A stretch of 64,000 bases of DNA from Sorex araneus (Eukaryota; Chordata; Mammalia; Eulipotyphla; Soricidae): assembly GCF_027595985.1 (NCBI RefSeq), contig NC_073304.1, positions 221,826,223 to 221,890,222 on the forward strand. The letters are read 5' to 3'. A model generated the notes under the pieces. It ran no database searches. It was not told the DNA's origin and saw only the letters and a list, made by a program, of their open reading frames with translations. This document shows positions 44,413-55,388 of this stretch, in pieces. Both the position numbers and the translations under genes were made by a program. Numbering within the stretch: position 1 is the stretch's first letter; each line of letters opens with the position of its first letter.

Positions 44413-44670
44413 TATGGACTGGAGCGATAGCTCAGTGGGTAGGGTGTTTGCCTTGCATGAGGCCTACCTGGGTTCGATTCTTCGTCCCTCTTGGAGAGCC
44501 CAACAAGCTACCGAGAGTATCCTGCCCATACGGCAGAGCCTGGCAAGCTACCCGTGGTGTATTCGATATGCTGAAAACAGTAACAACAAATCTCACAGTG
44601 AAGACGTTACTGGTGCCCGATAGAGCAAATCAGTGAGCTAAGGGAAGACAGTGCCACAGTGACAGTGCTA
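44413..44670 (+). mobile_element. Family B SINE, full length
   Basis: Complete tRNA-like head (GACTGGAGCGATAGCTCAGTG, GGTTCGATTC), CTTGGAGAGCCCAACAAGC body and CGTTACTGGTGCCCG, ending in CAGTGCCACAGTGACAGTGC. No A-tail. Confidence 0.92.
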
Positions 44671-44827
44671 ATACAGATTACAAAGAATAACTGAAACTTT
44701 TAGAATGGTTATTGTATCATAAGTTTTATCCTACTTTTTTTGTCTTATGTGTTCTTGCCTTTAAGGTTATAGTTACATTGTATCATAGAGGATATAGTGT
44801 TAACTATTGTGTTAGCTTAGACTTTCT

Positions 44828-44987
44828 GTTTGTCTTTTGGGCCACACCCAGCTGCTGAGGGTTTACTCCTGACTGCTCTCAGGAATCATTCCTGGTGGTG
44901 TGTGAAGGACTGTAAGGGATCGACTATGTGGGATGCCACGGACCAAACTAAGGGAAGCATCCACCTGCTGTACTGTCTCTCCAGCCC
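44828..44987 (-). mobile_element. Old SINE, reversed
   Basis: TCTTTTGGGCCACACCC, GAATCATTCCTGGTGGTG and CTGTACTGTCTCTCCAGCCC, with the B-box region altered by an insertion. Confidence 0.7.
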
Positions 44988-45004
44988 CTAGTTTAGACAT
45001 TCTT

Positions 45005-45192
45005 TTTCCTTTTTTTTTTTTTTTTTTTTTCTTTTTGGGTCACACCCAGCAATGCTCAGGGGTTACTCCTGGCTCTGCACTCAGGAATTGCTCCTGGCAG
45101 TGCTTGGGGGACCATATGGGATGCCAGGGATCGAATCCGGGTCGGCCGCGTGCAAGGCAAACGCCCTACCCTCTGTGCTATCGCTCCGGCCC
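45005..45192 (-). mobile_element. SOR-type SINE with 17-bp TSD
   Basis: Near-intact reversed copy with a T18 tail and head CTATCGCTCCGGCC. CTAGTTTAGACATTCTT flanks it exactly at 44988-45004 and 45193-45209. Confidence 0.97.
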
Positions 45193-45214
45193 CTAGTTTA
45201 GACATTCTTGAGTA

Positions 45215-45341
45215 TAATTTTTTTCCCTGTGGGCCCTCCCCAGCAGTGCTGGGGGTGGGAGCAAATAACCACAATGTACTGGTTGTGTATCGTCTGTGTG
45301 CAAGGCAAGAGCTATACCTGCTGTACTATCTCTACAGCCCC
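45215..45341 (-). mobile_element. Degenerate SINE, reversed
   Basis: T/C-rich start, GGGCCCTCCCCAGCAGTGC, GCAAGGCAAGAGCTATACC and CTATCTCTACAGCCC. Most of the body is missing. Confidence 0.6.
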
Positions 45342-45365
45342 TTTATTCTGCCAAGTATACCCAGA

Positions 45366-45582
45366 TTTTTGGCTTTTTGGGTCACACCTGGCAATGATCG
45401 GGTTACTCCTCACTTTGCACTTCGGAATTACTCCTGGTGGTGCTCAGGGGACCATATGGAATGAATGCCGGGGATCGAACCCTGGTCAGCCATGTGCAAG
45501 GCATACCCTAACTGCTGTACTATCACTCTGGTCAGCCATGTGCAAGGCATACCCTAACTGCTGTACTATCACTCTGGCCCTC
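45366..45582 (-). mobile_element. SINE with tandemly duplicated head
   Basis: GGCTTTTTGGGTCACACCTGG and GGGATCGAACCCTGG are standard. Then the 46-bp head segment beginning TGGTCAGCCATGTGC occurs twice (45483-45528, 45529-45574), so the A-box region is doubled. Confidence 0.9.
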
Positions 45583-45596
45583 CTAAAATTTTTAAG

Positions 45597-45745
45597 GGGC
45601 TGGGGAGATAGTTCAAAGGTCTGGAGTGCATGCGGTCCATATGGGAGCTGAAAATTTGATTCCTGGCACCATATGGTTCCCTGAGTGTAGCCAGGAGTAA
45701 CCTAGGAGCACTGCTAGCTGTAGCCCAGAAACAAACCAAAAATAA
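45597..45745 (+). mobile_element. Old SINE, forward
   Basis: GGGGCTGGGGAGATAGTTC, ATTTGATTCCTGGCACC and CCAGGAGTAACCTAGGAGC. Confidence 0.68.
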
Positions 45746-45928
45746 AGGAGGGATGGGAGACCCAGGAAAGACTAGAACACTTAGCCCTTGTGTAATCTCT
45801 GGGATACCTGCATAGAATGCACATTCTGCTATGTGTTACCACATAGAAAAGATGCTAATATGCTTTGTGATCTTGGTTTCATGACACTAGAAACATCTAA
45901 CTTAAAAGTCTTCACCAAGATTTGAAGG

Positions 45929-46092
45929 TTGGGGCCTGAGCAATAGTATAGTGGGTAGAGTGCTTGCTTTGCATATGGCCAGCCTGGGTTCAATCCCCAG
46001 TATGCCATATGGTTTTCTGAGCCTGCAAGAGTGATCTCTGAGCAAAGAGCCCTTAGCATCGCTGGGTGTGACCCCCAAAACAGAAAAGAAAA
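45929..46092 (+). mobile_element. SINE, forward
   Basis: GGGGCCTGAGCAATAGTATAG, GGTTCAATCCCCAG and ATCGCTGGGTGTGACC. Confidence 0.88.
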
Positions 46093-46288
46093 AATTAATT
46101 ATTTTAAGGTCATATCCTGGTATACATCAAATCCGAACAGGAATTTTACTGTTATTACAGTAAAATTTACTACATAAAAGTGAATACATGATTTGCTTCT
46201 GGCATTCACCATGATTATACATTATTACCGTTCACTTTTGTTTTATCACTTGTTCTAGTTATCTTAACTCCTCATAAGAAATTAAATG

Positions 46289-46470
46289 AAGGGGTTGGAG
46301 TCATAGCACAGCAGGTAGGGCATTTGCCTTGCATACGGCCAACTCGGGTTCGAGTCCCACCATCCCATATGGTCCCTTGAACACTGCCAGGAGTGGTTCC
46401 TGAGTGCAGAGCCAGGAGTAACCCCTGTGCATCGCCAGGTGTGACCCTGCCCCCCCAAAAAAAGAAAGCA
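46289..46470 (+). mobile_element. SOR-type SINE, forward
   Basis: GGGGTTGGAGTCATAGCACAG, GGTTCGAGTCCCACC and CCAGGTGTGACCC. Its A-rich tail ends in AAATGAAG, matching AAATGAAG just left of the head, the probable TSD. Confidence 0.92.
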
Positions 46471-46477
46471 AATGAAG

Positions 46478-46675
46478 GAGATTGGAGAGATGGTACAGCC
46501 TGTAGGGGGCTTGCCTATCACGTGGCCTATCCAGGTTTGCTCCCTGGAACCCCATATGGTCCCCTGTGCTTGCCAGGAATAATTTCTGAGCCCAGAGCCA
46601 GGAGTAAGTCCTGAGCACTGCTGGTTGTGGCCTAAAAACCTAAAAAAAAAAAAAAAAAAGAAAGAAAGAAAAAGA
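46478..46675 (+). mobile_element. SINE, forward
   Basis: GAGATTGGAGAGATGGTACAG, CCAGGTTTGCTCCCTGG and GCTGGTTGTGGCC, then a long A-rich tail with GAAA units. Confidence 0.85.
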
Positions 46676-46713
46676 AATTGAGAATACCTTCAGAATAAGA
46701 AAGAATCAGGCTT

Positions 46714-46885
46714 GGGGCTGGAGTGATAGCACAGCGGGTAGGGCATTTGCCTTGCACGCGGCTGACCCGGGTTCGAATCCCAGCATCCCATATGGTCCCC
46801 TGAGCACCGCCAGGGGTGATTCCTGAGTGCATGAGCCAGGAGTGACCCCTGTGCATCACCGGATGTGACCCAAAAAGAAAAAAAA
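46714..46885 (+). mobile_element. SOR-type SINE with TSD
   Basis: GGGGCTGGAGTGATAGCACAG, GGTTCGAATCCCAGC and CACCGGATGTGACCC. AAGAAAGAATCAGGCT occurs both left (about 46698-46713) and right (about 46893-46908). Confidence 0.95.
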
Positions 46886-47192
46886 AAAAAGAAAGAAAGA
46901 ATCAGGCTACTTTAAATCACCTGATTTAAAGTACACAAACTGAACATCCTTTCACTAGCGTTCAGTTGTAACACCTCTAATTACCACACCACCACTGATG
47001 CTATGCATTGTGTCTTAATACCTTACAGCTGTACATCACTATGCAAATAACTTTATTTAGTAAACCTGTAATTCAAAATGTTGAAGGCATCTAAATTATC
47101 TTTAGTTTGTATGACATTTCTACAGCATTTCTGTGCTGTAAGCTGGTCAGTGTAGGCAGAAAATAAATGTTTCATTCAGTTACTGAAGTTAG

Positions 47193-47326
47193 GTTTTTTT
47201 TTTTTTTTAATGGCTTTTGACTCAGGGAACACTCCTGATAGTACTCAGGGCCATATGGAATTCTGGGGATTGAACCCTGGTCAGCCACCTTGCAAGCCAA
47301 GTCCCCTATTCCTTTACAGCCCCTCT
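47193..47326 (-). mobile_element. Old SINE, reversed
   Basis: T-rich tail, GGGAACACTCCTGATAG, GGATTGAACCCTGGTCAGC and CTTTACAGCCCC. Confidence 0.68.
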
Positions 47327-47397
47327 AGGTCCTCTCATTTAAGAGATGCCACTAGCTATCAGTGAAAATTATTGTCAGAGGTGTCTAGAGATACAAT

Positions 47398-47507
47398 TGG
47401 GTTCTGGCCTCAGCACCACACATGGTTGTTCCCTGAGCACCCCAGACTCATCCTTGAGTGTAGAGCTAGGAGTAAGCCCACACACTGCTGGGTGTGACCT
47501 CAAAACA
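47398..47507 (+). mobile_element. SINE 3' part
   Basis: GGCCTCAGCACCACACATGG, GTAGAGCTAGGAGTAAGCCC and GCTGGGTGTGACC. The head is absent. Confidence 0.65.
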
Positions 47508-47654
47508 GAACAAAATTCAGTATCAGCTTTGCTTGGGATGCTGAAATGTATGGAAAAGCATTACTTGTTTTCCCCACATTATGTTACGATAGGTAGAAAG
47601 ATTTGGAACCAAGATGTACACATTTCAACATATGAATGACATACTGACATTATT

Positions 47655-47870
47655 TTTTTCTCTCCCATTTTTATTGAGGTACTATGATTTTTTAAAATTT
47701 ATTCTTTTATTAAATCACCATGTGGAAAGTTACAAAGCTTTCGGGTTTAAGTCTCAGTTATACAATGCTTGAACAGCCATCCCGTCACCAGTGCACATAA
47801 TCCACAACCAAGAATCACAGTATACCTCCCCCACTCCCCCCCACCACCCCAGCCCCCCACCTTGCATGTG
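47655..47870 (-). mobile_element. L1-like 3' end fragment
   Basis: TTATTAAATCACCATGTGG, AAAGTTACAAAGCTTTCGGG and CACCAGTGCACATAATCCAC, the same family as 16890 and 31555. Confidence 0.62.
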
Positions 47871-48131
47871 TAACTGGTAAATTTCACCTTACTTTCACTT
47901 TACTTTGATTACATTCAATATTTCAACAAAGAACTCACTATTATTGATTTGGAGTTTCTCCCCCCTAAAGTCAACCTGCTCAAATGAGGTACTATGATTT
48001 ATACTACTGTTAATGATAGTTTTCTGTGCATACATGGTTCCAACACCACACCCACCACCAGAGTGTCTGCTTCCCACCAACCAATGTCCCAGATACCCTC
48101 CCCATTTATCCATTCCTCTAGACTGGCATTC

Positions 48132-48283
48132 TTTTTTTTTTTTGCCCTTTGGGTTACATTTGGCGATGCACTCAGGAATTACTCCTGGTGGTGCTCAGGG
48201 GACCATATGGGAATCTGGGAATTGGACCCAGGTCGGCTGCGTGCAAGGCAAATGACCTTCCTGCTGTGCTATTGCTTCAGCCC
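48132..48283 (-). mobile_element. SINE, reversed, first of two at one target
   Basis: T-rich tail, GGGTTACATTTGGCGATGC, GAATTGGACCCAGG and ATTGCTTCAGCCC, with a short body deletion. The target CTAGACTGGCATTC lies left and a diverged copy (CTATAATGGCTTTT) lies right. Confidence 0.88.
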
Positions 48284-48297
48284 CTATAATGGCTTTT

Positions 48298-48470
48298 TTT
48301 TTTTTTTGCTTTATGGGTCACACCTGGCAATGTACAGGGGTTACTTCTGGCTCTGCACTCAGGAATCACCCCTGGCTGTGCTCAGAAGACCATATGGGAT
48401 GCTGGGAATCGAACCCGGTTCGGCTGTGTGCAAGGCAAACGCTCTACCCGCTGTGCTATTGCTTCAGCCC
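48298..48470 (-). mobile_element. SOR-type SINE, reversed, second at same target
   Basis: GCTTTATGGGTCACACCTGG, GGGAATCGAACCCGG and ATTGCTTCAGCCC. Right flank CTATATTGGCATTCTT (48471-48486) is again the target word. Confidence 0.9.
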
Positions 48471-48497
48471 CTATATTGGCATTCTTAATAGAGTATT

Positions 48498-48655
48498 TTT
48501 TTTTTTTTTAATTTTGGGCCATACCCAGCAGTACTCAGGGGTTACTGCTGGCACTCAGGAATTATTTCTCGTGGTGTTCAGGGGACCATATGGAATGCTG
48601 GGGAGTGAACCCAGATTGTCCTCTTGGAAGGCAAGTGCCCTCCCTGCTGTACCAT
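48498..48655 (-). mobile_element. SINE, reversed
   Basis: T-rich tail, GGGCCATACCCAGCAGTAC, GGGGAGTGAACCCAG and a shortened head CTGCTGTACCATCC. Confidence 0.75.
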
Positions 48656-48688
48656 CCAGAAAATAAAAAAGTCATTGATTAGGATTCT

Positions 48689-48838
48689 CACACCACTCCA
48701 CCTGATGCTCAGGGCTTGCACCAAGCTCTGCCCTTAGGGATCACTTCTGGTACTATAAACGAGTGTTGGAGATCAAATTTGGGTTGGCCATGTGCAAGGC
48801 AAGCATCTTACCCGATCTACTCTCTCTCTCCAGCCCCA
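48689..48838 (-). mobile_element. Old SINE, reversed
   Basis: ACACCACTCCACCTGATGC, GAGATCAAATTTGGGTTGGC and CTACTCTCTCTCTCCAGCCCC. Confidence 0.72.
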
Positions 48839-48868
48839 GGGGAGGGTGTGTGTGTGAGTGTGTGTGTG

Positions 48869-49065
48869 TCCCCTGGCTCTGTGCTCAGGAATCAAACCTG
48901 GTTAATATATTTGTGTGTGTGGCTCTGTGCTCAGGACTTCCTCCTGGGTCTGTGCTTAGAAATCAAAACTGGCAGTGCTAAGGGAGCTGTATGGAATGTT
49001 GGGGATTGAACCTTGATTGGCTGCGTGCAAGGCAGATATCCTTGCACTACACGTTGCTTTGCTCC
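48869..49065 (-). mobile_element. Rearranged old SINE
   Basis: GGCTCTGTGCTCAGGAATC and GGCTCTGTGCTCAGGACTTC show a partly repeated body. The B-box side reads GGGGATTGAACCTTGATTGG. GT-rich DNA adjoins it. Confidence 0.62.
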
Positions 49066-49075
49066 CGTAGGATTA

Positions 49076-49257
49076 TTATTTATTTATTTATTTGCTTTTT
49101 GGGTCACACCCGGAGTTGCACAGGGGTTACTCCTGGCTCATGCACTCAGGAAAAACTCCTGGCTGTGCTCAGAGGACCGTGTGGGATGCTGGGAATCAAA
49201 CCCGGGTCGGCCATGTGCAAGGCAAACGCTCTACCTGCTGTGCTACCACTCCAGCCT
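49076..49257 (-). mobile_element. SOR-type SINE, reversed
   Basis: (TTTA)n tail, GGGTCACACCCGGAGTTGC, GGAATCAAACCCGGG and head CTACCACTCCAGCC. Confidence 0.92.
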
Positions 49258-49529
49258 CCCTCCTCCCCAGGATATTCTTATGGGATCTAGAGTGACCAAA
49301 GTAAGGTGGGCAGTAAGACTCCCTACTAGTGACTTGAAGGGCAAAGGATATATATATTTAAGGCAAAAGGCAGTTTAAATGCAGGGATATGCTAACGGGA
49401 TAATATCTCAAAAACAATTACAAGTTACACTGGAGGGAGAATGGGTTGACATGAACTTTGATCATATGGCTCTTCTTAGAGGTTGTATACTCTTTTCAGT
49501 GTAAGCATGGGGATTAAGAAGAAACCCTT

Positions 49530-49645
49530 GGTCCAGAGAGAATATGACAGGGATTAAGGTGCCTACCTCATTTGTGTCTGATCCTGGTACTACTAAAGGT
49601 CCCCAAGCACTGCCAGGAATGACCCTTGTGCACCGAGCCAGAGTA
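49530..49645 (+). mobile_element. Degenerate SINE, forward
   Basis: GGTCCAGAGAGAATATGACAG, GTCTGATCCTGGTAC and CCAAGCACTGCCAGGAATGA. Confidence 0.55.
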
Positions 49646-49783
49646 TTGAACTTAATATGGTGCCAGAGGCAGTTCATGGGCGTGACTGCCAGGCTTCCAA
49701 AAGAAAAGGGAGATGGAACACTGAGCTAGGGTAGCCCTGAGTATGACCCAGTGTGGACCCCCGCCCCCTCAATAAAAATCTCT

Positions 49784-49981
49784 GTATTACTGTCATCCTG
49801 TTGCTCATCGATTTGCTTGAGCTGGCACCAGTAATGTCTCCATTGTGAGACTTGCTGTTACTGTTTTTGTCATATCGAATATGCCATGGGTAGCTTGCCA
49901 GGCTCTGCCGTGCAGGCGAGATACTCTCAGTAGCTTGCCAGGCTCTCCAAGTATCAAACTGGGTTGGCTGCGTGCAAGGTT
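49784..49981 (-). mobile_element. Family B SINE, head truncated
   Basis: CTGTATTACTGTCATCCTG tail, GGCACCAGTAATGTCTCC and TAGCTTGCCAGGCTCTGCC, then GGGTTGGCTGCGTGCAAGG, where the head stops early. Confidence 0.87.
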
Positions 49982-50169
49982 ACATTGTTTTTTCTTTGGA
50001 ATTTAACAACTGCATATATTTACATCTAATTAGGAGTGTATGAGAGAAGAAGTAGTTTAAGTTGTACATAGATTAACTGAAATTCTATAGTGTTTTAGTA
50101 CGTACTATAGAATTGAAATTGGGTCCCAAAATGGGGAATTTTCATTTTTGTTACTGTTTTTTGTCTTTA

Positions 50170-50335
50170 CTTTTTTTTTGTTTGTTTGTTTTGTCTTAGG
50201 TTTTTGGGTCACATCTGGCATAGCTCAGGAATTACTCCTGGCAGTCGTTGGGGGACCATATTTAACACTGGGGATTGAACCCTGGTTGGCCATATGCAAG
50301 GCAAGAGCCCTATCTGCTGTACTATGGCTCCTCCT
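50170..50335 (-). mobile_element. SINE, reversed
   Basis: (TTTG)n tail, GGGTCACATCTGGCATAGC, GGGGATTGAACCCTGG and CTATGGCTCCTCC. Confidence 0.83.
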
Positions 50336-50379
50336 TATCTCCTCTTTAATAGCTTCCTTGATTGCAGTTACAAATAACT

Positions 50380-50548
50380 TGTTTGTTTTGTTTTTGGACC
50401 ACAACCAGTGGTGCTCAGGGCTTACTCCTGGTTCTGTGCTTAGGGGTCATTCCTGGTGGACTTGGGACCATATGTGGTGTCAGGGATGGAACCTGGTTTG
50501 GCTGTGTACAAGGCAAGCACCCTACCTGCTGTACTGTCTGTCTGGCTC
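50380..50548 (-). mobile_element. SINE, reversed
   Basis: TTGGACCACAACCAGTGGTGC, GGGATGGAACCTGG and TACTGTCTGTCTGGCTCC. Confidence 0.82.
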
Positions 50549-50880
50549 CCTCAAATGTAGCTTTATACAGGCATATTTTATTTCTCTTGATGGATCATTG
50601 AGGAATAACTGCTTTTGGAATTCGATGTGAAGAATGCCTCATTGTGTTCTTTAATCCTTTGAAACTTGATTTAAAGTGGATTGATTTAATTATTGGTTTT
50701 AAATATTATGAGCACTGAACAATATTATAATAAAGTTTTTGTTTGCTTTTTATCATGAATTATCCTCTTTAGTGTAAAAATTTAATACAAGATTTTATGA
50801 GAAGTAAGCATAGTACAACTCATTGTTTTTAATGTTCTGAAGTCTTCCTAGGAAGATTTGCTTTCCCAAATGATTGATAA

Positions 50881-51032
50881 TTTGTTTATTTTTTGGGACC
50901 ACACCCTGTGTTCCTGATTTTGTGCTCTGGTATCACTGGAGGGGCTTGGGGGCCATATGGGTGCCAGGGGTGGAATCTGGACCTCTGCTGTGTGCAAGGA
51001 AATTGCCCTACTAGATGTATCATCACTCCAAT
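50881..51032 (-). mobile_element. Old SINE, reversed
   Basis: TTTTGGGACCACACCCTGTG, GGGTGGAATCTGGACC and ATCATCACTCCA. Confidence 0.65.
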
Positions 51033-51244
51033 TGTTGATAATGTTTTATAGTTCGCTTGTCAGAGGAAGAATTTACATTACTAAGCCTATGTTCTAGTAA
51101 ATTGTTTCTATGGATTTTTAAAAATCTGAATTTGTGGCACAGTTTTGGTTGTTCATTGAAAAAAGAATGGAAAGAAAATAATAACCCCTAGTTTAGTTAG
51201 GTTATTAATAATTTCAGCATTCACTACTTTCGAAAAGTAATTGT

Positions 51245-51528
<284 letters not shown>

Positions 51529-53105
51529 TGATCAGTGCTTAATTTTGGGACACAGCTAGTTAGTTAGGTAGTGTTCGTGTGACACTTGATGTGAGTGAAG
51601 TTAAACTTATTAATAACTTAAAATACAGGTTAGAGATGTTTTCTTGCATGCACTACAGTAAAGGTTGGGATATAACCTAATACAGTTTGGGAAATCAGTT
51701 TTTTTCAAAAATTTAGAAACAGTTTAGAATTAAGTGGAAAATATGTTGGCCCTTACTGATGCTTTGTTAAAGATAGCAAGTAAAGTTTAGTGTTTTTGTA
51801 AATTGAAAAAGGGAGTAAAATGTATTTTGATCCTTTAAAAAAAACTTCTTGGCAACACAATTGCATTTGAAATGTTCCATAAGAACAATTAATGACTCAC
51901 ATTTATTTACCAGACTCTGGTGTGACATGGCAAATTTGATTTCTGTAGCTTCAGATATGTCTGGTTTTTGGTAAAAATTGATACTGTTTCTTCTTATGGC
52001 TAAGCTTTATATACTAATACAAACCAATAAAACAAGATTGTTTTCCTGACTTGATTTTTTTCAATCAAAATTTTATAACCTTATATTTTGGAGAGTCTTT
52101 CTTTGAAATACAGTTTATTATTAAAATGTCTAAACTTGTTGATATTGTCAGTATTAAATATTTGTGCTTAAATGTAAATATTCATCAAGGGTTTCAGTAA
52201 ATTATTGGTAAATAAGTGAAAAACGATGTTAAGAGGGAATCTTAGTCTTTATAGCAAAGACCCTTCCCTACTTAAGAAACACTAGCTGTTTCTGTCTGTG
52301 GAAAAGAAGGCAGTTTAGAGAAGATAGATGTTGTAACTCTAGCCCTTATTTTAAAAAACTTAATATAGTAAAGGATCAACATATATTTATGTTCCTAATT
52401 AGGTTGGTGTTGTGTGTTTGTGTGTGTGTTTAGATGTTTACAGAAATTTACACAACTTGGGGTGTTCGACATTTTTCTTCCACAGCAGTTGGCCCATATT
52501 AGCTAAGCAGCCATGATCTGGTTTGTATTGCACGGTCTGCCTTTTTTTAATTTCTTCTCTAGGGTTTCTTTCTCCCTATTTCCCCTTCTTATTTCTGTTC
52601 TTCTGGTCCAGTGAACACTGCATATAGTACCTTCTGTCTTAATGTGCTGGCATGATGCTAGACTTAGGCATGGCAGTAATTGATGACGCATGTGATAATG
52701 CTGCAGAGGGAGAATTCACATCTTACCTTGTGCTAAAAGTCCAGTCTTGTTTTGTCACAAACACCAAGCCCATTTTTCTAAGTTAAAAATAACTGGGTTT
52801 TTCTCATGTTTTTTTTTTATAATTATTATTGGGAATTAAGTTATCACAAGGCAGGATTTTATAGTACGATCACTAGGCTAGATATTGTCAATATTTTGAT
52901 GCTTGAAAAATTTTTTCAGTTTAAATGTTTCTTTGGGTTAGAACAGAACTGTCAGAGCAAGGTTCAAAGACCATAGTCTATGAGGTATGTTGGTTTTATT
53001 CTTACATAAGCTTTACTTCTACATGTACTCTGCCTCAGTAGCATGGGATTTAATCTAAATTTGCATCCCAAATTTTCATCATTACTATACTCAATTCAGA
53101 TTTGG

Positions 53106-53192
53106 GAGCCAGGGATGTGGCTCACTGGTAGATCACATGCTTTGAGTGTATGAGGCCCTAGGTTTTACCCTCAGCCCTGGTAAATAAAATTT
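53106..53192 (+). mobile_element. tRNA-Ala/ID-like SINE
   Basis: GGATGTGGCTCACTGGTAG, ATCACATGCTTTGAG and TGAGGCCCTAGG, then a short A-rich tail. This is a tRNA-Ala-type head, unlike the SOR head. Copies related to it seem to exist at 11357 and 57428. Confidence 0.6.
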
Positions 53193-53218
53193 TAAGATGA
53201 CAAATTAAATGAAGCTAA

Positions 53219-53388
53219 ACTTTTTTTTTCTTTTTGGATCACACCCAGCGATGCCCAGGGGTTTACTCCTGGCTCTGCACTCAGGAATTTCTCTTGGCGT
53301 TGCTTGGGGGACCGTATGGGATGCCGGGGATCGAACCTGGGTCGGCTGCGTGCAAAGTAGTGCCCTACCTGCTGTGCTGCTCTGGCCC
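53219..53388 (-). mobile_element. SOR-type SINE, reversed
   Basis: T-rich tail, GGATCACACCCAGCGATGC, GGGGATCGAACCTGGG and a shortened head CTGCTCTGGCCC. GAAGCTAAAC left and GAAACTAAAC right are the likely TSD. Confidence 0.92.
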
Positions 53389-54636
53389 TGAAACTAAACA
53401 TTTTTAAGATTTCTTTTAGAATTACATCTTAAGGTTTTGTATTTTTATAATTCATTTCTTTGGCATGTGAGACAAATAATACGATTTTAAATTCTCACAG
53501 TGTCCATGATTTCTTTCAGGACATGTAGATATAACACTATTAGAAGAAAGTTTGAGTAATCAACTATTTACAAATCTGTGGGTAAGAGTGGAATTGATAC
53601 ATGCCTTATTTATTTAAAAGTATTATCTTCTCCACTTAAAATAGTAAATGATACAGCACTCAGATATTATTTTTATAAATATGTGTACAGAGCTATGTAT
53701 TTTTATAAATAAGTATATGTACAGAGCTATGTATTGATTATACTTCTAATGAAATTTACTCTTGAAATAATAAAATATTTACATTGTGATGTGGTAGTTT
53801 AGGTAGTGGTAGGAGCTTCATAATCTACATTTTGTTAGATTTTAAATGGGGTACATGAGATGGGAAGGATTTTATTTATGTTTTCTAATTATTTAGATAA
53901 GCATTTAAAGTTAAAAAAATTATAAGGAAATTCCTAAAATTGGCATCAGAGTAGATACTATACCCATCTCTATTAAATTCCCCCTGAAAAATTCACTGTC
54001 ACTTAAGGAATTCCCAGCAAAATACATAAATGGTAGTTAAATGACTGGCTGTCTATATTGAACTATCTTGTTCTAAGGGGAAACTGGTGTTGCTTCTTAA
54101 ACACATAGTCTCTGCTGAACTAAAATCTTTCTCTGCAGCAATATCTAATGAGAGGTGCTGACTGTTTTGCTACAGCATGCAACTCAAGTGGCTGGAAATA
54201 ATGCAGCTTTGGGAGTCTACAGATCATTGCAGGAGCTAAAGGTTTAGTTTTTTGTTTTTTTGTTTTTAACAAAGGTAATCTGCAACAGCTGGTAATCCTT
54301 GGAAGTGTCTGCATAGGTTTGTGCCAAGAATATGCCTGTTTGAGGGTTATTGTGAGTATAGGATTAAGTCTTTTTATTTTTCAGTAGGGTTATTTTGTTG
54401 CAAACTGACAATATGGAAATGAGATGCAAAGATAGAATAATATATAAAACTTTTAGTAAACTTCAGAGGTAGGTGTAGATTAGTTAGGAGATGGTAAAAA
54501 TATTTCTATTTCACTTAGCAAATGTTAACACGTTTAAGCATTTGTAAAATATTTTATAATTGTTATAAAATTTTATTTCCCTCTTCTTTCAACTAACCAA
54601 ATAACTTTAAATTTCTGATTAAGAAAACACTGTTCA

Positions 54637-54767
54637 GGGGCCAGAAAGATAAGAGTATAGCGGGTAAGGCTCATTCAGATCCTACGCATCTCATGTGATT
54701 CTCTGAGCAACTGCCAGGAGTGATCCCTGAGCAACCCCAATACCGCCCTCAAAACAAAAACAAAGCA
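54637..54767 (+). mobile_element. Old SINE with deletion
   Basis: GGGGCCAGAAAGATAAGAG, ATCTCATGTGATTCTCTGAG and CAGGAGTGATCCCTGAGC. Confidence 0.68.
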
Positions 54768-54775
54768 CTGTTCTG

Positions 54776-54921
54776 GGACCAGAGAGACAGTGGGTAAGAC
54801 ACTTGCTTGCCTTGGAGGTGACTGACTTGGTACCCCGTATGAAGTGCCCTGAGCACAGAGCCAGGAGTATGCCCTGAGCACTGCTAGTGTCTGAAAAACC
54901 AGAAGGAAAAAAAAAAAAAAC
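54776..54921 (+). mobile_element. Old SINE
   Basis: GGGACCAGAGAGACAGTGGG, GACTTGGTACCCCGTATG and CCAGGAGTATGCCCTGAGC, with an A-rich end. Confidence 0.65.
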
Positions 54922-54923
54922 AG

Positions 54924-55097
54924 GGGCTGGAGCAATAGCACAGCGGGTAGTGCGTTTGCCTTGCACTCGGCCAACCCGGGTTCGATTCCCAGCATCCCAT
55001 ATGGTCCCCTGAGCACCGCCAGGAGTAACTCCTAAGTGCAAAGCCAGGAGGTAACCCCTGTGCATTGCCGGGTGTGACCCAAAAAGCAAAAAAAAAA
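54924..55097 (+). mobile_element. SOR-type SINE, near intact
   Basis: GGGGCTGGAGCAATAGCACAG, GGTTCGATTCCCAGC and CCGGGTGTGACCC. It entered directly after the A-tail of the previous SINE, giving three SINEs head to tail. Confidence 0.94.
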
Positions 55098-55262
55098 CCC
55101 AGATTTTTAAGAAAACTTTTATAAGAATTGCCAGGCAGTTTGACTACTGAATTCAAGAGGAGAAAACTTAAATTTTAAGTTACTGCTTTATGAGATTTTT
55201 AGGCCCTAGATTTTTTGTTGTGACCTTTCCATATATGTAAAGATAAAATATTTATCAAATGA

Positions 55263-55388
55263 GGGACCAGAGAGATAGTGCAGCAGGTAAAGTGTTTGTT
55301 CCCTGGAGCCTCTCCAGCAGTGATCTCTGTGTACAGAGCTGGAAGTAAGCCCTGAATAATGCTGGGTGTAACCTAAAAATCTAAAAAC
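55263..55388 (+). mobile_element. SINE with B-box deletion
   Basis: GGGACCAGAGAGATAGTGC, then TTTGTTCCCTGGAGCC with the B box lost, and TGCTGGGTGTAACC. Confidence 0.75.
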
